A stretch of DNA of 64,000 nt from Pleomorphovibrio marinus (GTDB lineage Bacteria > Bacteroidota > Bacteroidia > Cytophagales > Cyclobacteriaceae): NCBI RefSeq assembly GCF_003347495.1, contig NZ_QCXY01000001.1:186001-250000 (forward strand), read 5' to 3'. The position numbers and the translations under genes are program-made. Shown one piece after another: positions 27,989 through 38,440 of this stretch. Under the pieces are notes generated by a model, which did no database searches, had not been told where the DNA came from, and was given only the letters and a program-made list of their open reading frames with translations. The number at the start of each line of letters is the position of its first letter. Position 1 is the stretch's first letter.

Positions 27989-28240
27989 AATTAGGTAGTT
28001 TGTTGGTTGTAAATAAGTTGACACAAAGTTGAAAAAGTCGGGACTGGGATTCCATGACAAATATCAGCTTTTTCAATGATTCAATTCAGCCGAAATGTTT
28101 AGTGGAATTCAGGTAGCCCCTAAAGGAAATAACTTACTATATTTTGCAAAGGAAATCTTCAATCACAACCAAGCAACATAGGCTATCAGGAAAAAATGTT
28201 ATTTCACAAAACATTTATTTAAGGTGGGGCCAAATCCATT

Positions 28241-29140
28241 TTAGCGTTTGTCTTTCTTCTGAAACACCCTGACATATTCCACCTCATACCTTCGAGGAAA
28301 GTCCGTTGATGAGGGGTCCCCTCCATTGGAGCCAATGGCTAAATTCAGCAAAAGGTAGTGTGGCTGCTGAAAAGGGTTTACCCCATCTGGATTGATGGTT
28401 TCAGAAAGATCCACCTCATTGAGCAGCTCATCATCTAAAAAAATCCTGATGTATTCCTCCGTCCAATCCATCTTCCAAACGTGGAATTTGTCTATCCAAT
28501 CCGGGTCCTGATCGGTAAAGTGACTGATGTGGTAAGTTGCTTCGTCCCATGCCGCCCTTTTTTCTTCATGTGCCCAAGCGGCATTGGCCAAAATATGAGG
28601 TTGCCCTTTGATCAGATAATATTCCATGATATCAATCTCCCCATTGGCAGGCCAACCTCCTTCTACGCCAAGGGTCCATATGGCCGGCCACATACCCAGT
28701 GCCGTATCGATTTTTGCCCTCACTTCAACCCGCCCATACTGGAAGGATTTTTTCCCTCTGGTGTGAATGCTAGATGCAGTATATTCCGAATATTCCCTGG
28801 CTTTTTTCCAGTCCGAGGATCCTTCCTCGAAAGCGGGATTCTTTACCTTTTCCCGGCGCCCTTCTATCACCAACCTGCCCTCCTTCACTTCCGCATTGTC
28901 GGGTTGATAATATTGCAGCTCCCTGTTACGGACAAAGCCTTCCTCATGGCTCCAAAAATCAGGATTGGGTGCACCCTCTTCCTCGAATTCATCACTCCAT
29001 ACCAATTCATATTCATCCCTTTCCTGATTTTCATTGGTAGATTGTTGGGATTGACAGGAAGCAAACAGCAGAAAAAAAGAAAAAACTGGGATAAGGAAAT
29101 CAATTCTAAAACAATTGCGGATGCAGGGATAACCATTCAT
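28241..29140 (-). CDS. GH16 glycoside hydrolase, lipoprotein
   Basis: The 299-aa protein has a lipoprotein signal (LLFASC, Cys29). The GH16 catalytic motif is GEIDIMEYY with nucleophile E168, D170 and acid/base E173. WSDEF near 48, RVEVRAKI near 138 and MWPAIWTLG before the motif are conserved. This family cleaves beta-1,3(4)-glucans, agar, carrageenan or xyloglucan; the DIMEYY type fits laminarinase-like enzymes but does not settle it. It lies on the minus strand directly downstream of the HTCS regulator. Confidence 0.9.
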   Translation of the reverse strand: MNGYPCIRNCFRIDFLIPVFSFFLLFASCQSQQSTNENQERDEYELVWSDEFEEEGAPNPDFWSHEEGFVRNRELQYYQPDNAEVKEGRLVIEGRREKVKNPAFEEGSSDWKKAREYSEYTASSIHTRGKKSFQYGRVEVRAKIDTALGMWPAIWTLGVEGGWPANGEIDIMEYYLIKGQPHILANAAWAHEEKRAAWDEATYHISHFTDQDPDWIDKFHVWKMDWTEEYIRIFLDDELLNEVDLSETINPDGVNPFQQPHYLLLNLAIGSNGGDPSSTDFPRRYEVEYVRVFQKKDKR

Positions 29141-29187
29141 ATTTTTGAGGATCTAAAGTGACAATTACCAATTTCTAAAAACTTTCC

Positions 29188-32100
29188 TTAAGGTTGTTTT
29201 TTGAGTTCCGAAGGCAATTTACCGAAATGTTCCTTAAAGACCTTCCTGAAATACTTCAAATCATTAAACCCCACCTCAAAGGCTGCCTGAGAAATGGTGT
29301 AGCCATGAATCTCGATGAGCTTTGCGGAATATTGAATTTTCAGTTTTCGAATATACTCGTTAATGCTTTCACCGGTCAATGCCTTCATTTTCCGGTAAAG
29401 GCTTGTTCTGCTCATGCCTATTTCTTGGGCAATTTCCTCCACATGGGTATTCCCTCTTTGCATATGGTCTATGATAATGCCGTTTATCTTATGGAGAAAC
29501 TCCTGTTCGGTTTTCACCAAGCCTGAGTCGGTATCACCCAAAGATTGAATTTCTTCCTCGCTTTGTTGCTTCAGGAAATACTTCCTTAGCATACGCCTGT
29601 TATCAAGAAGATTTTCCACTCTCACTTGTAAAAGGGAAGTGTTGAATGGTTTTACCATATATTCATCTGCACCTTCCCGAAACCCCTCCTGAATGCTAGC
29701 TGGGCTGCTTTTGGCTGTTAAAAGGATAATGGGGATATGGGTAGTGGCAAAATGGGACTTCAGAGCCGAGCAAAGGTCCAGCCCATCCTTCCTTGGCATC
29801 ATCACATCAGAAATGATCAAATCAGGCACTTGATGAATGGCCGCCTGAAAACCATTCACGCCGTCTTTGGCTTTAATGACCTCATAAGTTGGGGTGAAAA
29901 TCTCTTCCAAATATTCTACGATATCCTCATTGTCATCCACAATTAATATCACTTCCTTTTCAGTACTTGCATTTACCTCTTTTGGCCGTTGATCCGATTC
30001 TGTGCCTGCCGCTTGAAGATCATGGAGAATTTCACCATCTATTTCCTTTTCCACCGTACTAACAGGTAGATCCAAGGGCCAATGCAACTGAAACCTGATT
30101 CCACCAATGGCACTCTCACTTGCCTCAATACCTCCTCCATGTAGCTCCATCAGCCTTTTGGCAAGCGCCAATCCAATACCAGTACCCTCCTTGTTGGATT
30201 TTTCATCGGCCCTATAAAACCACTCAAAAAGCTTTGGAAATTCCTCCTTGGGTATCCCTGGACCTGAATCCTCTACCCTTATGCAATGTTCAAAAGCTCC
30301 TTTATGATAACTCACCTTCACCCTATCCCCAGAGGTACAGTATTTCAGGGCATTTGAAAGCAGGTTGTTGACCACAATTTGAAGTTTATCCACATCGAAG
30401 TTGGCCATTTGAAAAGACTCTTCCATAGGTAACAAGTCCAGCTCTATTCCTTTTCGTCTGGCCAAAGGCATATGGTTTTTCACCCATTTTTTGAGACAAT
30501 ACACCAAATCGTGCCCTCCTACTTCAAGCCGCCCTATGCCGGTCTCCGCCTTTCTAAATTCCAATAGATCCCCTATCAGCGTGTGAAGATAGTTGGCATT
30601 CCTCAAGCTTAGCTTGAGTTTTTTGTAATAAGGACTCCCCTTTAATGCCGAGTTCAATTCTTCCAAAGGCGCAATAATAAGCGTCAAGGGGGTCTTTAAT
30701 TCATGGGAAAAGTTGGTAAAAAACCTGATTCTTTCTTCATTCACACCTCTTTCCAATTGGCGCATTTTTCTTTCCAGGAGAAGGGAGTTTTTTAACTTAA
30801 TCCTTTCTGTATAGTAGTTGAAAAAACCAAAAACCAAGGCTCCAAACAGTAAAAAATAAAAAAGATAGGCAGGCCAGGTTTTCCAGAAAGGGGGAGGAAT
30901 GAGGATCGCCATGCTATTCGTACTTTCCAAGCCATTTCCTGTACTGGCTTTTACCCTTAATATATATTTCCCTGGGGGAATCCTACTTAAATTGGCCGTG
31001 CCAGATTCATTCACTGAAACCCACTGCTTATGATACCCCTCTAGAAAATAAGCATACTGTACTTGCCGGGCAAATGGGAATTTCAAAAGGTTAAAATTGA
31101 AAGAGAACAGGGATTTGTCGTGATCTATGGTTATGACTCGCTTAAAGGACAAAGCAGAATCCAAGACTTCCTTATCCACCCCAACTTTCTGGTTAGCTAC
31201 CGAGAAGTTTTCAAACAACAAGGGATATCCAGCACGTTTCTCCCCCAATTTCCGGGTATCAATCACGTTAAGACCTTTGTTGCCACCGAAATACACTTCC
31301 CTCTCCTTCCCAGCTGCTATAGCCCCTATGTAAAATTCACCCCTTTGGATATTTTCAAGGGTATTCAGGTTGCCAAACTCGCTCCTTTGCGGATTGAAAT
31401 AGCTGATACCTTGAAAAGTCCCCATCCAAACCAAGCCATCTGCTCCTATTGCCAAACTACTAATGGTATTATTACTTAACCCATCAGCTTCGGTGAATTG
31501 GGAAATATGGTCGCTAGCGGGATCAATCCGTATCAGTCCCCCATACCTACTTCCGGCTAATACAGTCCCATCCTCCATACAAAGGGTGCTGAAAAAAATA
31601 TTCTCTTCTAATTGGCTAAAATTGGATGTGTCATAATGCTTGGTTTCCTCCTTGAAGGGGTTGTACCTGATAACCCCATTACCATAGGTGGCAAGCCAAA
31701 GGTTGCCATATGCGTCCTCGGATATTCCCCTGATATCACTTTTATTCAGGGCCTCAATAAAGGTAAAACTTTCTTCCTCCTCCTCGAATTTATATAAACC
31801 TCCTTGATTAGTACCTACCCAGATACTATGGTCAGAGGATTCAAAAATCACCCTGACATCTGATCCGTCTTTTGGTTCTCCTTGAAGGAATTTTTTGAAA
31901 CCATTGATTTTTTCGTCCCAGAGGTTAATACCACCACGGTAAGTGCCAGCCCATAGCCTTCCTTGTGTATCTTCCAGTAAAGAAATCACAAAATTGTTGG
32001 ACAAACTATTAGGAGTTTCTTCCTCATGCTTCAAATTCTTGATTTTTCCCAATTGAGGGTCATATAGGTCAATCCCTCCCCCATCTGTACCTACCCATAG

Positions 32101-33261
32101 GCCTACAGATTTACTTCTGGCGAGTGCTCCTATTCGATTGTGAGAGATGGAGTTTTCATTTCCCGGGTTCCTTTGCACCCATTTGACCGGCTCTCCACCT
32201 GGATTTACGAAGTTCACTCCGGTACTGGTGCCTATCCACATATTGTTCTCCCTATCCAGAAAAAGGGCAGACACCGTACGGTTAAAAACACTGCTCCCGT
32301 CAGATTTAGGTAAGTACCATTTTAGATCAGGTTGGGAAGGGTTTTCCAGAAAAACAACCGGATCGAAAATATTCAAGCCCCCATTTCGGGTACCTACCCA
32401 TAGCCGACCAAACTGATCTTCTTCCAGGCTAAGGACTTCATCATCACTTAACCCATATAACGGAGATGGGGAACGGGTCATATGCAAAGTATCCTTCTCT
32501 ACCGTAATGACGTGAAGCCCCCCTTGCGAACCTATCCACATATTCCCCCTTACATCTGAATATACCACATTCACGCGTTTTATGGATTGACCCTCAGACC
32601 TAAGTGGAATTCTATATACCGTTTTCTGCTTCACGTCCAGTTTACAAACTCCCGCATCAAAAGTACCAATCCATACCATACTGTCCCCTTGGTGAGTAAG
32701 GGAAGAAATCAGGTTGGAAGAAAGTGTATTAGGGTTATTGGATTCATGTTTCAACAAGGTACTTTCCCCTGTTTCCCCACTCACCAAAAGACCCTTACTA
32801 TACAATCCTGCAAACAAATCCCCCCGCTTGTTTTTTGTGACGGCACTTATACTGCTTTTCGCCCAATCCTCCTCCATGGCTTCTGTAATCCACCTGTCAT
32901 TCAAAAGCTCATACTTTGTCAATCCACCGTCTGTGGCCATCCATAAGTCCAGTCCCTGATCCATCAGCAACTGCTGCACGTAATTGTTGGCCAAGGTGGC
33001 GCCTGGGGATTGGGGGTTGTGTCTGTAATTCTCGAAATCTTTCCCATTATACCTACTTACCCCATCCAGGGTGGCTATCCAAATATAACCCAAGGAATCT
33101 TGGGCCAAGCTAAACACCACGTTATGCGCCAACCCATCATCGACATCCATTAAATAAAAGTTAAGGTCTGTCTGGTCCAATACCTTTGTATCTTCTGATT
33201 GTGGTGCCCCTTGAAAAAAGGACATAATAAAAAGGAACAAGGGGAGAAAAATAGGCATCAT
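29188..33261 (-). CDS. Hybrid two-component system regulator (HTCS)
   Basis: The 1357-aa one-protein phosphorelay has a signal peptide and a periplasmic sensor of about 14 propeller repeats (for example GRLWVGTRNGGLNIFD at 286-300). A Y_Y_Y domain follows at about 715-790 and a membrane helix near 795-817. The histidine kinase carries FSHELKTPL (H853) and VEDSGPGIP plus GTGIGLALAK in the ATPase lobe. The receiver has D1152 (ISDVMMPRKDG) and K1204. An AraC helix-turn-helix ends the protein (IAQEIGMSRTSLYRKM, AAFEVGFNDLKYFRKVF). HTCS proteins sense a glycan fragment and activate the neighbouring PUL. It is divergent from susC. Confidence 0.96.
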   Translation of the reverse strand: MMPIFLPLFLFIMSFFQGAPQSEDTKVLDQTDLNFYLMDVDDGLAHNVVFSLAQDSLGYIWIATLDGVSRYNGKDFENYRHNPQSPGATLANNYVQQLLMDQGLDLWMATDGGLTKYELLNDRWITEAMEEDWAKSSISAVTKNKRGDLFAGLYSKGLLVSGETGESTLLKHESNNPNTLSSNLISSLTHQGDSMVWIGTFDAGVCKLDVKQKTVYRIPLRSEGQSIKRVNVVYSDVRGNMWIGSQGGLHVITVEKDTLHMTRSPSPLYGLSDDEVLSLEEDQFGRLWVGTRNGGLNIFDPVVFLENPSQPDLKWYLPKSDGSSVFNRTVSALFLDRENNMWIGTSTGVNFVNPGGEPVKWVQRNPGNENSISHNRIGALARSKSVGLWVGTDGGGIDLYDPQLGKIKNLKHEEETPNSLSNNFVISLLEDTQGRLWAGTYRGGINLWDEKINGFKKFLQGEPKDGSDVRVIFESSDHSIWVGTNQGGLYKFEEEEESFTFIEALNKSDIRGISEDAYGNLWLATYGNGVIRYNPFKEETKHYDTSNFSQLEENIFFSTLCMEDGTVLAGSRYGGLIRIDPASDHISQFTEADGLSNNTISSLAIGADGLVWMGTFQGISYFNPQRSEFGNLNTLENIQRGEFYIGAIAAGKEREVYFGGNKGLNVIDTRKLGEKRAGYPLLFENFSVANQKVGVDKEVLDSALSFKRVITIDHDKSLFSFNFNLLKFPFARQVQYAYFLEGYHKQWVSVNESGTANLSRIPPGKYILRVKASTGNGLESTNSMAILIPPPFWKTWPAYLFYFLLFGALVFGFFNYYTERIKLKNSLLLERKMRQLERGVNEERIRFFTNFSHELKTPLTLIIAPLEELNSALKGSPYYKKLKLSLRNANYLHTLIGDLLEFRKAETGIGRLEVGGHDLVYCLKKWVKNHMPLARRKGIELDLLPMEESFQMANFDVDKLQIVVNNLLSNALKYCTSGDRVKVSYHKGAFEHCIRVEDSGPGIPKEEFPKLFEWFYRADEKSNKEGTGIGLALAKRLMELHGGGIEASESAIGGIRFQLHWPLDLPVSTVEKEIDGEILHDLQAAGTESDQRPKEVNASTEKEVILIVDDNEDIVEYLEEIFTPTYEVIKAKDGVNGFQAAIHQVPDLIISDVMMPRKDGLDLCSALKSHFATTHIPIILLTAKSSPASIQEGFREGADEYMVKPFNTSLLQVRVENLLDNRRMLRKYFLKQQSEEEIQSLGDTDSGLVKTEQEFLHKINGIIIDHMQRGNTHVEEIAQEIGMSRTSLYRKMKALTGESINEYIRKLKIQYSAKLIEIHGYTISQAAFEVGFNDLKYFRKVFKEHFGKLPSELKKQP

Positions 33262-33444
33262 GGAATCTTTAGATTGAAAGAGGGGTATTCACAGATTAAC
33301 TTATTTAGCAATTTGGACAATTTACCCCTTATAATAGGACAAATATACCCCTTAAATAAACAACTAAAACCCCGATTATTGTTCCAGCCATTCCTTAAGT
33401 AAGGATGGTTGATAAACTCAAGTCTAATCAATTAACTGTAAATT

Positions 33445-36400
33445 ATGCTAAAATTCAACTCAAGAAAGGGGAATAACCTCCATTGCTGGCTATTCTCCTT
33501 TTTGTTTTTGATCTACGGGAGTGTTTTCGCCCAGGATCGCACCATTCAAGGAACAGTCCTTGACGAAAATGGAGAGCCCCTACCAGGGGCATCAGTGATC
33601 GTAAAAGGAACTAGTTCGGGTACAGTTACGGACCTCGACGGTAGCTTCAGTTTGTCGGTGCCTTCAGAGGAAGATCTTACCTTGCAGGTTTCATTCTTAG
33701 GATACACCGCCCAAGAAATACAACCGGGTACACAATCCACCATTGAAGTCCAGATGGCTCCTGACATGGAGTCCCTGAGTGAAGTGGTGGTAGTGGGGTA
33801 TGGAGAACAGAAAAAAGCCACACTCACAGGTTCTGTTTCACAAGTGGAAGGAAGGGATATTGCCCAAAGTCCCCAACCCAACATTTCCAACTCTTTGGCA
33901 GGTAGATTTTCCGGGCTGATCGCCAATAACAGAAGTGGGGAACCTGGCTATGACGGCTCAAGCATCTCGATCAGGGGTTTGGCCACCACGGGGAACAACG
34001 ATGTCTTGGTAGTAGTAGATGGCGTACCTGGTCAGGTAGGCGGTCTGGAAAGGCTGAACCCCAATGACATCGAAAGTATTTCTGTGTTGAAAGACGCCTC
34101 CGCCGCAGTATATGGAAACCGCGCAGCAAACGGAGTAATATTGGTAACCACCAAAAGGGGGGAAACAGGAAAGCCAAGAGTAACTTACAGCTTTAACCAA
34201 GGATTCTCATCCCCTACCCGCCTTCCAAACTTGGCCGATGCAGGTACCTATGCGGAAATTAGAAATGAGATCGCCTACTACAACAACCGTCAAAATGGAC
34301 TGAACCAATTATATAGCCAAGAGGAAATTGGCTTGTTCAGGTCAGGGGCAGATCCCTTAAATTATCCCAACACGAATTGGCAAAGGGAATCGCTTCAAAG
34401 TGTGGCCTTACAAAATCAACATGACTTAAGTGTAAGAGGAGGCTCTGAAAATGTTAGGTATTTTGCCTCCTTGGGAATGTTATCCCAAGATGGCCTTTAT
34501 CGAAATGGTGCCAACCAATATGAACAATACAGTTTCAGGACAAATTTAGATGCGGACATTACGGACAGGCTAACGGTGGGAGTTTCATTGGCAGGAAGGA
34601 AAGAATCCAGGCAATTTCCCACTGAGGGAGCAGGTACCATCTTCAGGTCCATTTATAGGGCATACCCTACTGTTCCGGCATTTTTTCCCAATGGATTACC
34701 TTCTAGTGGTATTGAAAACAACCATCCCGCAATTATGGCCACTGATGAAGGGGGTGTTCACGATAATCCCAGGTATGTATTTAACGGAATATTGAGGGCC
34801 AGTTACGAACTCCCAATTGATGGATTTTCTGTCGATGGATTTTTGTCCATAGATGAAAGTTCAGATCGGTACCGAAATTGGAGAACCCCTTATACCCTTT
34901 ACAACTATAGTCCCTCGGAGGACGCCTTCAACCCTATTGTGGTAGGCGGGGGGCCCAACCAAATGCCTTCCTTGGAAGAGGGGCACACCTATGCCTCCAT
35001 GCAGGTGAGCAATATCAAATTAAACTTCAATAAAAGCTTTGGTGTGCATCACGTTGATGCATTTGTGGGATATGAGCAGAGCTTCAATCACTCTCACACG
35101 ATGGGGGCTTCTCGCTTCCACTTTCCCACTGCGGAAACACCTGAACTGTCCCAAGGAGGACCAGCGTTATCTGACTATGACAACTGGGGAAGTTCCTATA
35201 ATTTCTCCAGAAGAAGTATAATAAGTAGGTTTAACTATAACTATCAGGAAAAATACCTGGTAGAGGTTCAGGCAAGGGCGGACGGCTCATCCATCTTTCC
35301 GGAAGGGAACAGATATGGGTTTTTCCCCTCCATCTCTGCCGGCTATAGGATCACGGAGGAGGACTGGTTTTCAGGAGGTGTGGCCGATGTGTTCGATGAT
35401 TTGAAGTTCAGGGTTTCTCATGGTCAACTGGGGAATGACAATGTAGGGCAGTTCCAGTTTTTCGACAATTACACCTTCAATAACCGGTATGTCGTAGGTG
35501 GAGAAGTGGTGACGGGAATTGACTTAGTGCGATTAGGAAATCCCAACATCACTTGGGAAGTATCTACAAAAACAGATATAGGTATAAATGCGGTATGGCT
35601 CCAGAAATTCAATACCGAAGTGATTTTCTTCCACCAAAACAGAAGTGATATCCTTACCACAAGGAATGCTTCCATACCTGCAGTCTCAGGGATAGTAAAT
35701 CCTTTTGATGATGAATCCTTGGTTCCCTCGGAAAATATCGGCGAAGTGACCAGCCATGGTATGGAGGCCACGGTGGGTTATCAGCATGTGGGTGCGTTTA
35801 ATTTTGGGGTCTCTGGTAACTTCACCTATGCCAGAAACGAGGTGGTATTTATGGATGAAGCTCCAGGGGTTCCTGAACATCAAAGACAAACCGGCAGGCC
35901 ATTAAACACCTATTTAGTATATAGGACCACTGGGATTTTTCAAACTGATGATGAAATTGAGCAAGTGACAAGTGTACCTGGCGCCCAACCCGGAGATTTA
36001 ATCTACGAGGACATTAACGGAGATGGAGTAATTACTGCAGACGACATGTACCGAACCGAGCTCGGAAACATCCCCCAAATAACTTTTGGCCTGAACCTCA
36101 ATGCAGGATATAAAAATTTCGACATCGCCATGGTATTTGCCGGACAAGCCCGGGTAAGGCAGTATGTATTACCCGAGTCCGGTACTGTGGGCAACTATTA
36201 CAGTAGCTGGTCAGACAACCGATGGAGCCCAAATAACCCACAGGGCACACATCCCAGGGTAAGCGAGAGGGCATCTTCCGCAGTAAGTGGGGGGCTGTTT
36301 CCAGGTGACTTCTGGCTGCAGGACGTTTCCTTTGTGAGACTTAAAAACCTTGAGTTGGGATACAATTTCCCCACCGCAGTATTAGACCGTTTTGGGATTG

Positions 36401-36543
36401 GGAATTTAAGGCTTTACACCAATGCCTTTAACCTCTTTACCATTACTGGTGTTCAGGATTTCGATCCCGAAGGTTCCAGCGGTAGTGCACAGTTTTACCC
36501 CCAGCAGCGGATTATAAATCTTGGTGTAAACGTATCATTTTAA
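33445..36543 (+). CDS. susC: SusC-like TonB-dependent glycan receptor
   Basis: The 1032-aa protein has a signal peptide (ending GSVFAQ), a CarboxypepD_reg-like domain (IQGTVLDENGEPLPGASVIV), the SLSEVVVVGYG segment, the plug (LSVRGG-type region; ISIRGLATTGNNDVLVVVDG; AAVYGNRAANGVILVTTKRG) and a large barrel ending in LGVNVSF. It imports oligosaccharides with SusD. It is separated from the divergent regulator gene by 183 bases that should hold its control site. SusD starts 11 bases after its stop. Confidence 0.95.
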   Translation: MLKFNSRKGNNLHCWLFSFLFLIYGSVFAQDRTIQGTVLDENGEPLPGASVIVKGTSSGTVTDLDGSFSLSVPSEEDLTLQVSFLGYTAQEIQPGTQSTIEVQMAPDMESLSEVVVVGYGEQKKATLTGSVSQVEGRDIAQSPQPNISNSLAGRFSGLIANNRSGEPGYDGSSISIRGLATTGNNDVLVVVDGVPGQVGGLERLNPNDIESISVLKDASAAVYGNRAANGVILVTTKRGETGKPRVTYSFNQGFSSPTRLPNLADAGTYAEIRNEIAYYNNRQNGLNQLYSQEEIGLFRSGADPLNYPNTNWQRESLQSVALQNQHDLSVRGGSENVRYFASLGMLSQDGLYRNGANQYEQYSFRTNLDADITDRLTVGVSLAGRKESRQFPTEGAGTIFRSIYRAYPTVPAFFPNGLPSSGIENNHPAIMATDEGGVHDNPRYVFNGILRASYELPIDGFSVDGFLSIDESSDRYRNWRTPYTLYNYSPSEDAFNPIVVGGGPNQMPSLEEGHTYASMQVSNIKLNFNKSFGVHHVDAFVGYEQSFNHSHTMGASRFHFPTAETPELSQGGPALSDYDNWGSSYNFSRRSIISRFNYNYQEKYLVEVQARADGSSIFPEGNRYGFFPSISAGYRITEEDWFSGGVADVFDDLKFRVSHGQLGNDNVGQFQFFDNYTFNNRYVVGGEVVTGIDLVRLGNPNITWEVSTKTDIGINAVWLQKFNTEVIFFHQNRSDILTTRNASIPAVSGIVNPFDDESLVPSENIGEVTSHGMEATVGYQHVGAFNFGVSGNFTYARNEVVFMDEAPGVPEHQRQTGRPLNTYLVYRTTGIFQTDDEIEQVTSVPGAQPGDLIYEDINGDGVITADDMYRTELGNIPQITFGLNLNAGYKNFDIAMVFAGQARVRQYVLPESGTVGNYYSSWSDNRWSPNNPQGTHPRVSERASSAVSGGLFPGDFWLQDVSFVRLKNLELGYNFPTAVLDRFGIGNLRLYTNAFNLFTITGVQDFDPEGSSGSAQFYPQQRIINLGVNVSF

Positions 36544-36554
36544 ACAGCTAATCC

Positions 36555-38255
36555 ATGAAGAAGAATATAACTTACCCACTATTGGGTTTACTCATATGCA
36601 GCAATATATTAGTTGGCTGCAAGGATGATTTCCTTGATATTGTTCCCACGGACCGGATTTCGGATGCCTCCATTTTGGCTGACTCTTCCCTTTTTGAGGC
36701 ATTTGTCATCAATCGGTATTTGGGTGTGCGACTTACTGACAAAGAAGGAGACGGCTCCGTACCCGGGTTTGGGAGGGGGTTTGAATATGCCCTATGGGGC
36801 TCCCTGACTGATGAATCGGTATATAACAACGATGACGAAACCTGGGTGATCCAGCAAGGGCAACTATCCCCAGAAAATACAGGTATCGCAGGCACTTTAT
36901 GGGGACGGAGTTACAGAAGCATACGGGAGTGTAATTATGCCCTCACCAATATGCCAGATGTGGAAATGAGTGATTTTGGAAAAGAAAGACTTACCGCAGA
37001 ACTTAGGTTTATACGTGCATTCCGCTATCATGACCTCATACGAAATTACGGGGAAGTGGTACTCATGCATGATCAGGTATATGAACTTGGGGATGACTTT
37101 ACGGATCCCGCGCTCTTCCAGAAAATCTCCATTGAAGACGGCCTGGCATATGCCATTGGTGAATTGGATGCAGTCATACCAGTTCTTCCCCTTCAAAATG
37201 ATGGGAGTTGGCAGGAAGGTAGAGCTACCCGAGGTGCAGCCATGGCCCTGAGAGCAAGGTTACTGCTCTACGCAGCGAGCCCCCTCTTTAACGATGGAAA
37301 TGCAAACGATCAACAAAAATGGACAGCTGCAGCTGAGGCCTACCGTGAAATCATGGAACTCGGTATATACAGCCTGTATCAGGACGGTTACGGGGAAATG
37401 TTCCTGACTCCTGGAAGTCACGAAGAGGTGATCTTTGCACGGTTTTATAATATCAACGAAAGGCATACTGCCTTGGAGATAGCCAATGGACCGAATGGCT
37501 ACGATGGATGGGGAGGCAATGTTCCTTTGCAGACCCTGGTGGATGATTATGAAATGATGGACGGTAGCAGCTTTGACTGGGATAATCCAGAACATGCAGC
37601 GGCTCCCTATGAAAACCGCGATCCACGGTTTTACGAAACCATCCTCTTCAACGGTGCCCCTTATCGGGGAAGAGCCGTGGAAACCTTTCTTCCAGGTGGA
37701 AGAGACAGCCAGGAGGGGCCATCCAATTGGAATACCAGTAGGAGTGGATATTACCTTAGAAAATTCATCGATGAGACTCTTCCCATCCAAAACCCCTGGG
37801 AAGTGGCTGGTACCCAAAACTGGATCTATTTCCGATATGCCGAGGTATTGCTAAGCTATGCGGAAGCACAAAATGAGGCGGTAGGGCCTGATGCCACGGT
37901 TTACGATGCAATCAATGCCATAAGAACCAGAAATGGGGTGAATATGCCGGAACTCCCTGCCGGCCTGAGCCAAGGCGAGATGCGGGAACGTATCCGACAG
38001 GAAAGAAGAATTGAGTTGGCCTTTGAGGAGCACCGCTACTATGATGTGAGAAGATGGATGATCGCCATGGAAGTGGAAAACCAACCCGCCTTAGGCATTG
38101 ACATCCGCAGGAATGAGGATGGAGATTTCACCTATGATTTCAAAACTGCGTTGGAAGGTAAAAGCTTCCAGGAGCGTCATTATTGGCTTCCTATACCAAG
38201 GGATGAAATCCTAGCCTCTGACAACCAGCTCGAACAAAATCCGGGCTATAATTGA
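36555..38255 (+). CDS. susD: SusD-like surface glycan-binding lipoprotein
   Basis: The 566-aa protein has a lipoprotein signal (ILVGC, Cys22) and typical SusD segments: ELRFIRAFRYHDLI, EGRATRGAAMALRARLLLYAASP, YFRYAEVLLSYAEA, NAIRTRNGVNMP, RRIELAFEEHRYYDVRRW, and YWLPIPRDEI before the C-terminal QNPGYN. It caps SusC and binds the polysaccharide. A strong terminator follows, so the GH30 gene may have its own promoter or depend on read-through. Confidence 0.95.
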   Translation: MKKNITYPLLGLLICSNILVGCKDDFLDIVPTDRISDASILADSSLFEAFVINRYLGVRLTDKEGDGSVPGFGRGFEYALWGSLTDESVYNNDDETWVIQQGQLSPENTGIAGTLWGRSYRSIRECNYALTNMPDVEMSDFGKERLTAELRFIRAFRYHDLIRNYGEVVLMHDQVYELGDDFTDPALFQKISIEDGLAYAIGELDAVIPVLPLQNDGSWQEGRATRGAAMALRARLLLYAASPLFNDGNANDQQKWTAAAEAYREIMELGIYSLYQDGYGEMFLTPGSHEEVIFARFYNINERHTALEIANGPNGYDGWGGNVPLQTLVDDYEMMDGSSFDWDNPEHAAAPYENRDPRFYETILFNGAPYRGRAVETFLPGGRDSQEGPSNWNTSRSGYYLRKFIDETLPIQNPWEVAGTQNWIYFRYAEVLLSYAEAQNEAVGPDATVYDAINAIRTRNGVNMPELPAGLSQGEMRERIRQERRIELAFEEHRYYDVRRWMIAMEVENQPALGIDIRRNEDGDFTYDFKTALEGKSFQERHYWLPIPRDEILASDNQLEQNPGYN

Positions 38256-38260
38256 TTATT

Positions 38261-38290
38261 AAAAAAGGGGAGGTTTCTCCCCTTTTTTTT
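38261..38290 (+). terminator. Terminator after susD
   Basis: AAAAAAGGGGAG pairs with CTCCCCTTTTTT around GTTT, ending in eight Ts. It is six bases past the susD stop. Confidence 0.9.
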
Positions 38291-38440
38291 ACCCATTTCC
38301 AATCGAAAATGAAACCAAGCATAGAAAAGTCCTCATTGGGGGATTAAATATAAACTATGTTTGAACAGTTCCTAGGCAAGTCTGATTATGATACAGGCAG
38401 ATTAGTAAACAATTTTGACCATTGAAAAAAACATTAATAA

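Noticed and set aside
28481-29161. 226-aa plus-strand frame
   Set aside because: It is antisense to the GH16 gene, which has a complete catalytic motif and lipoprotein signal.
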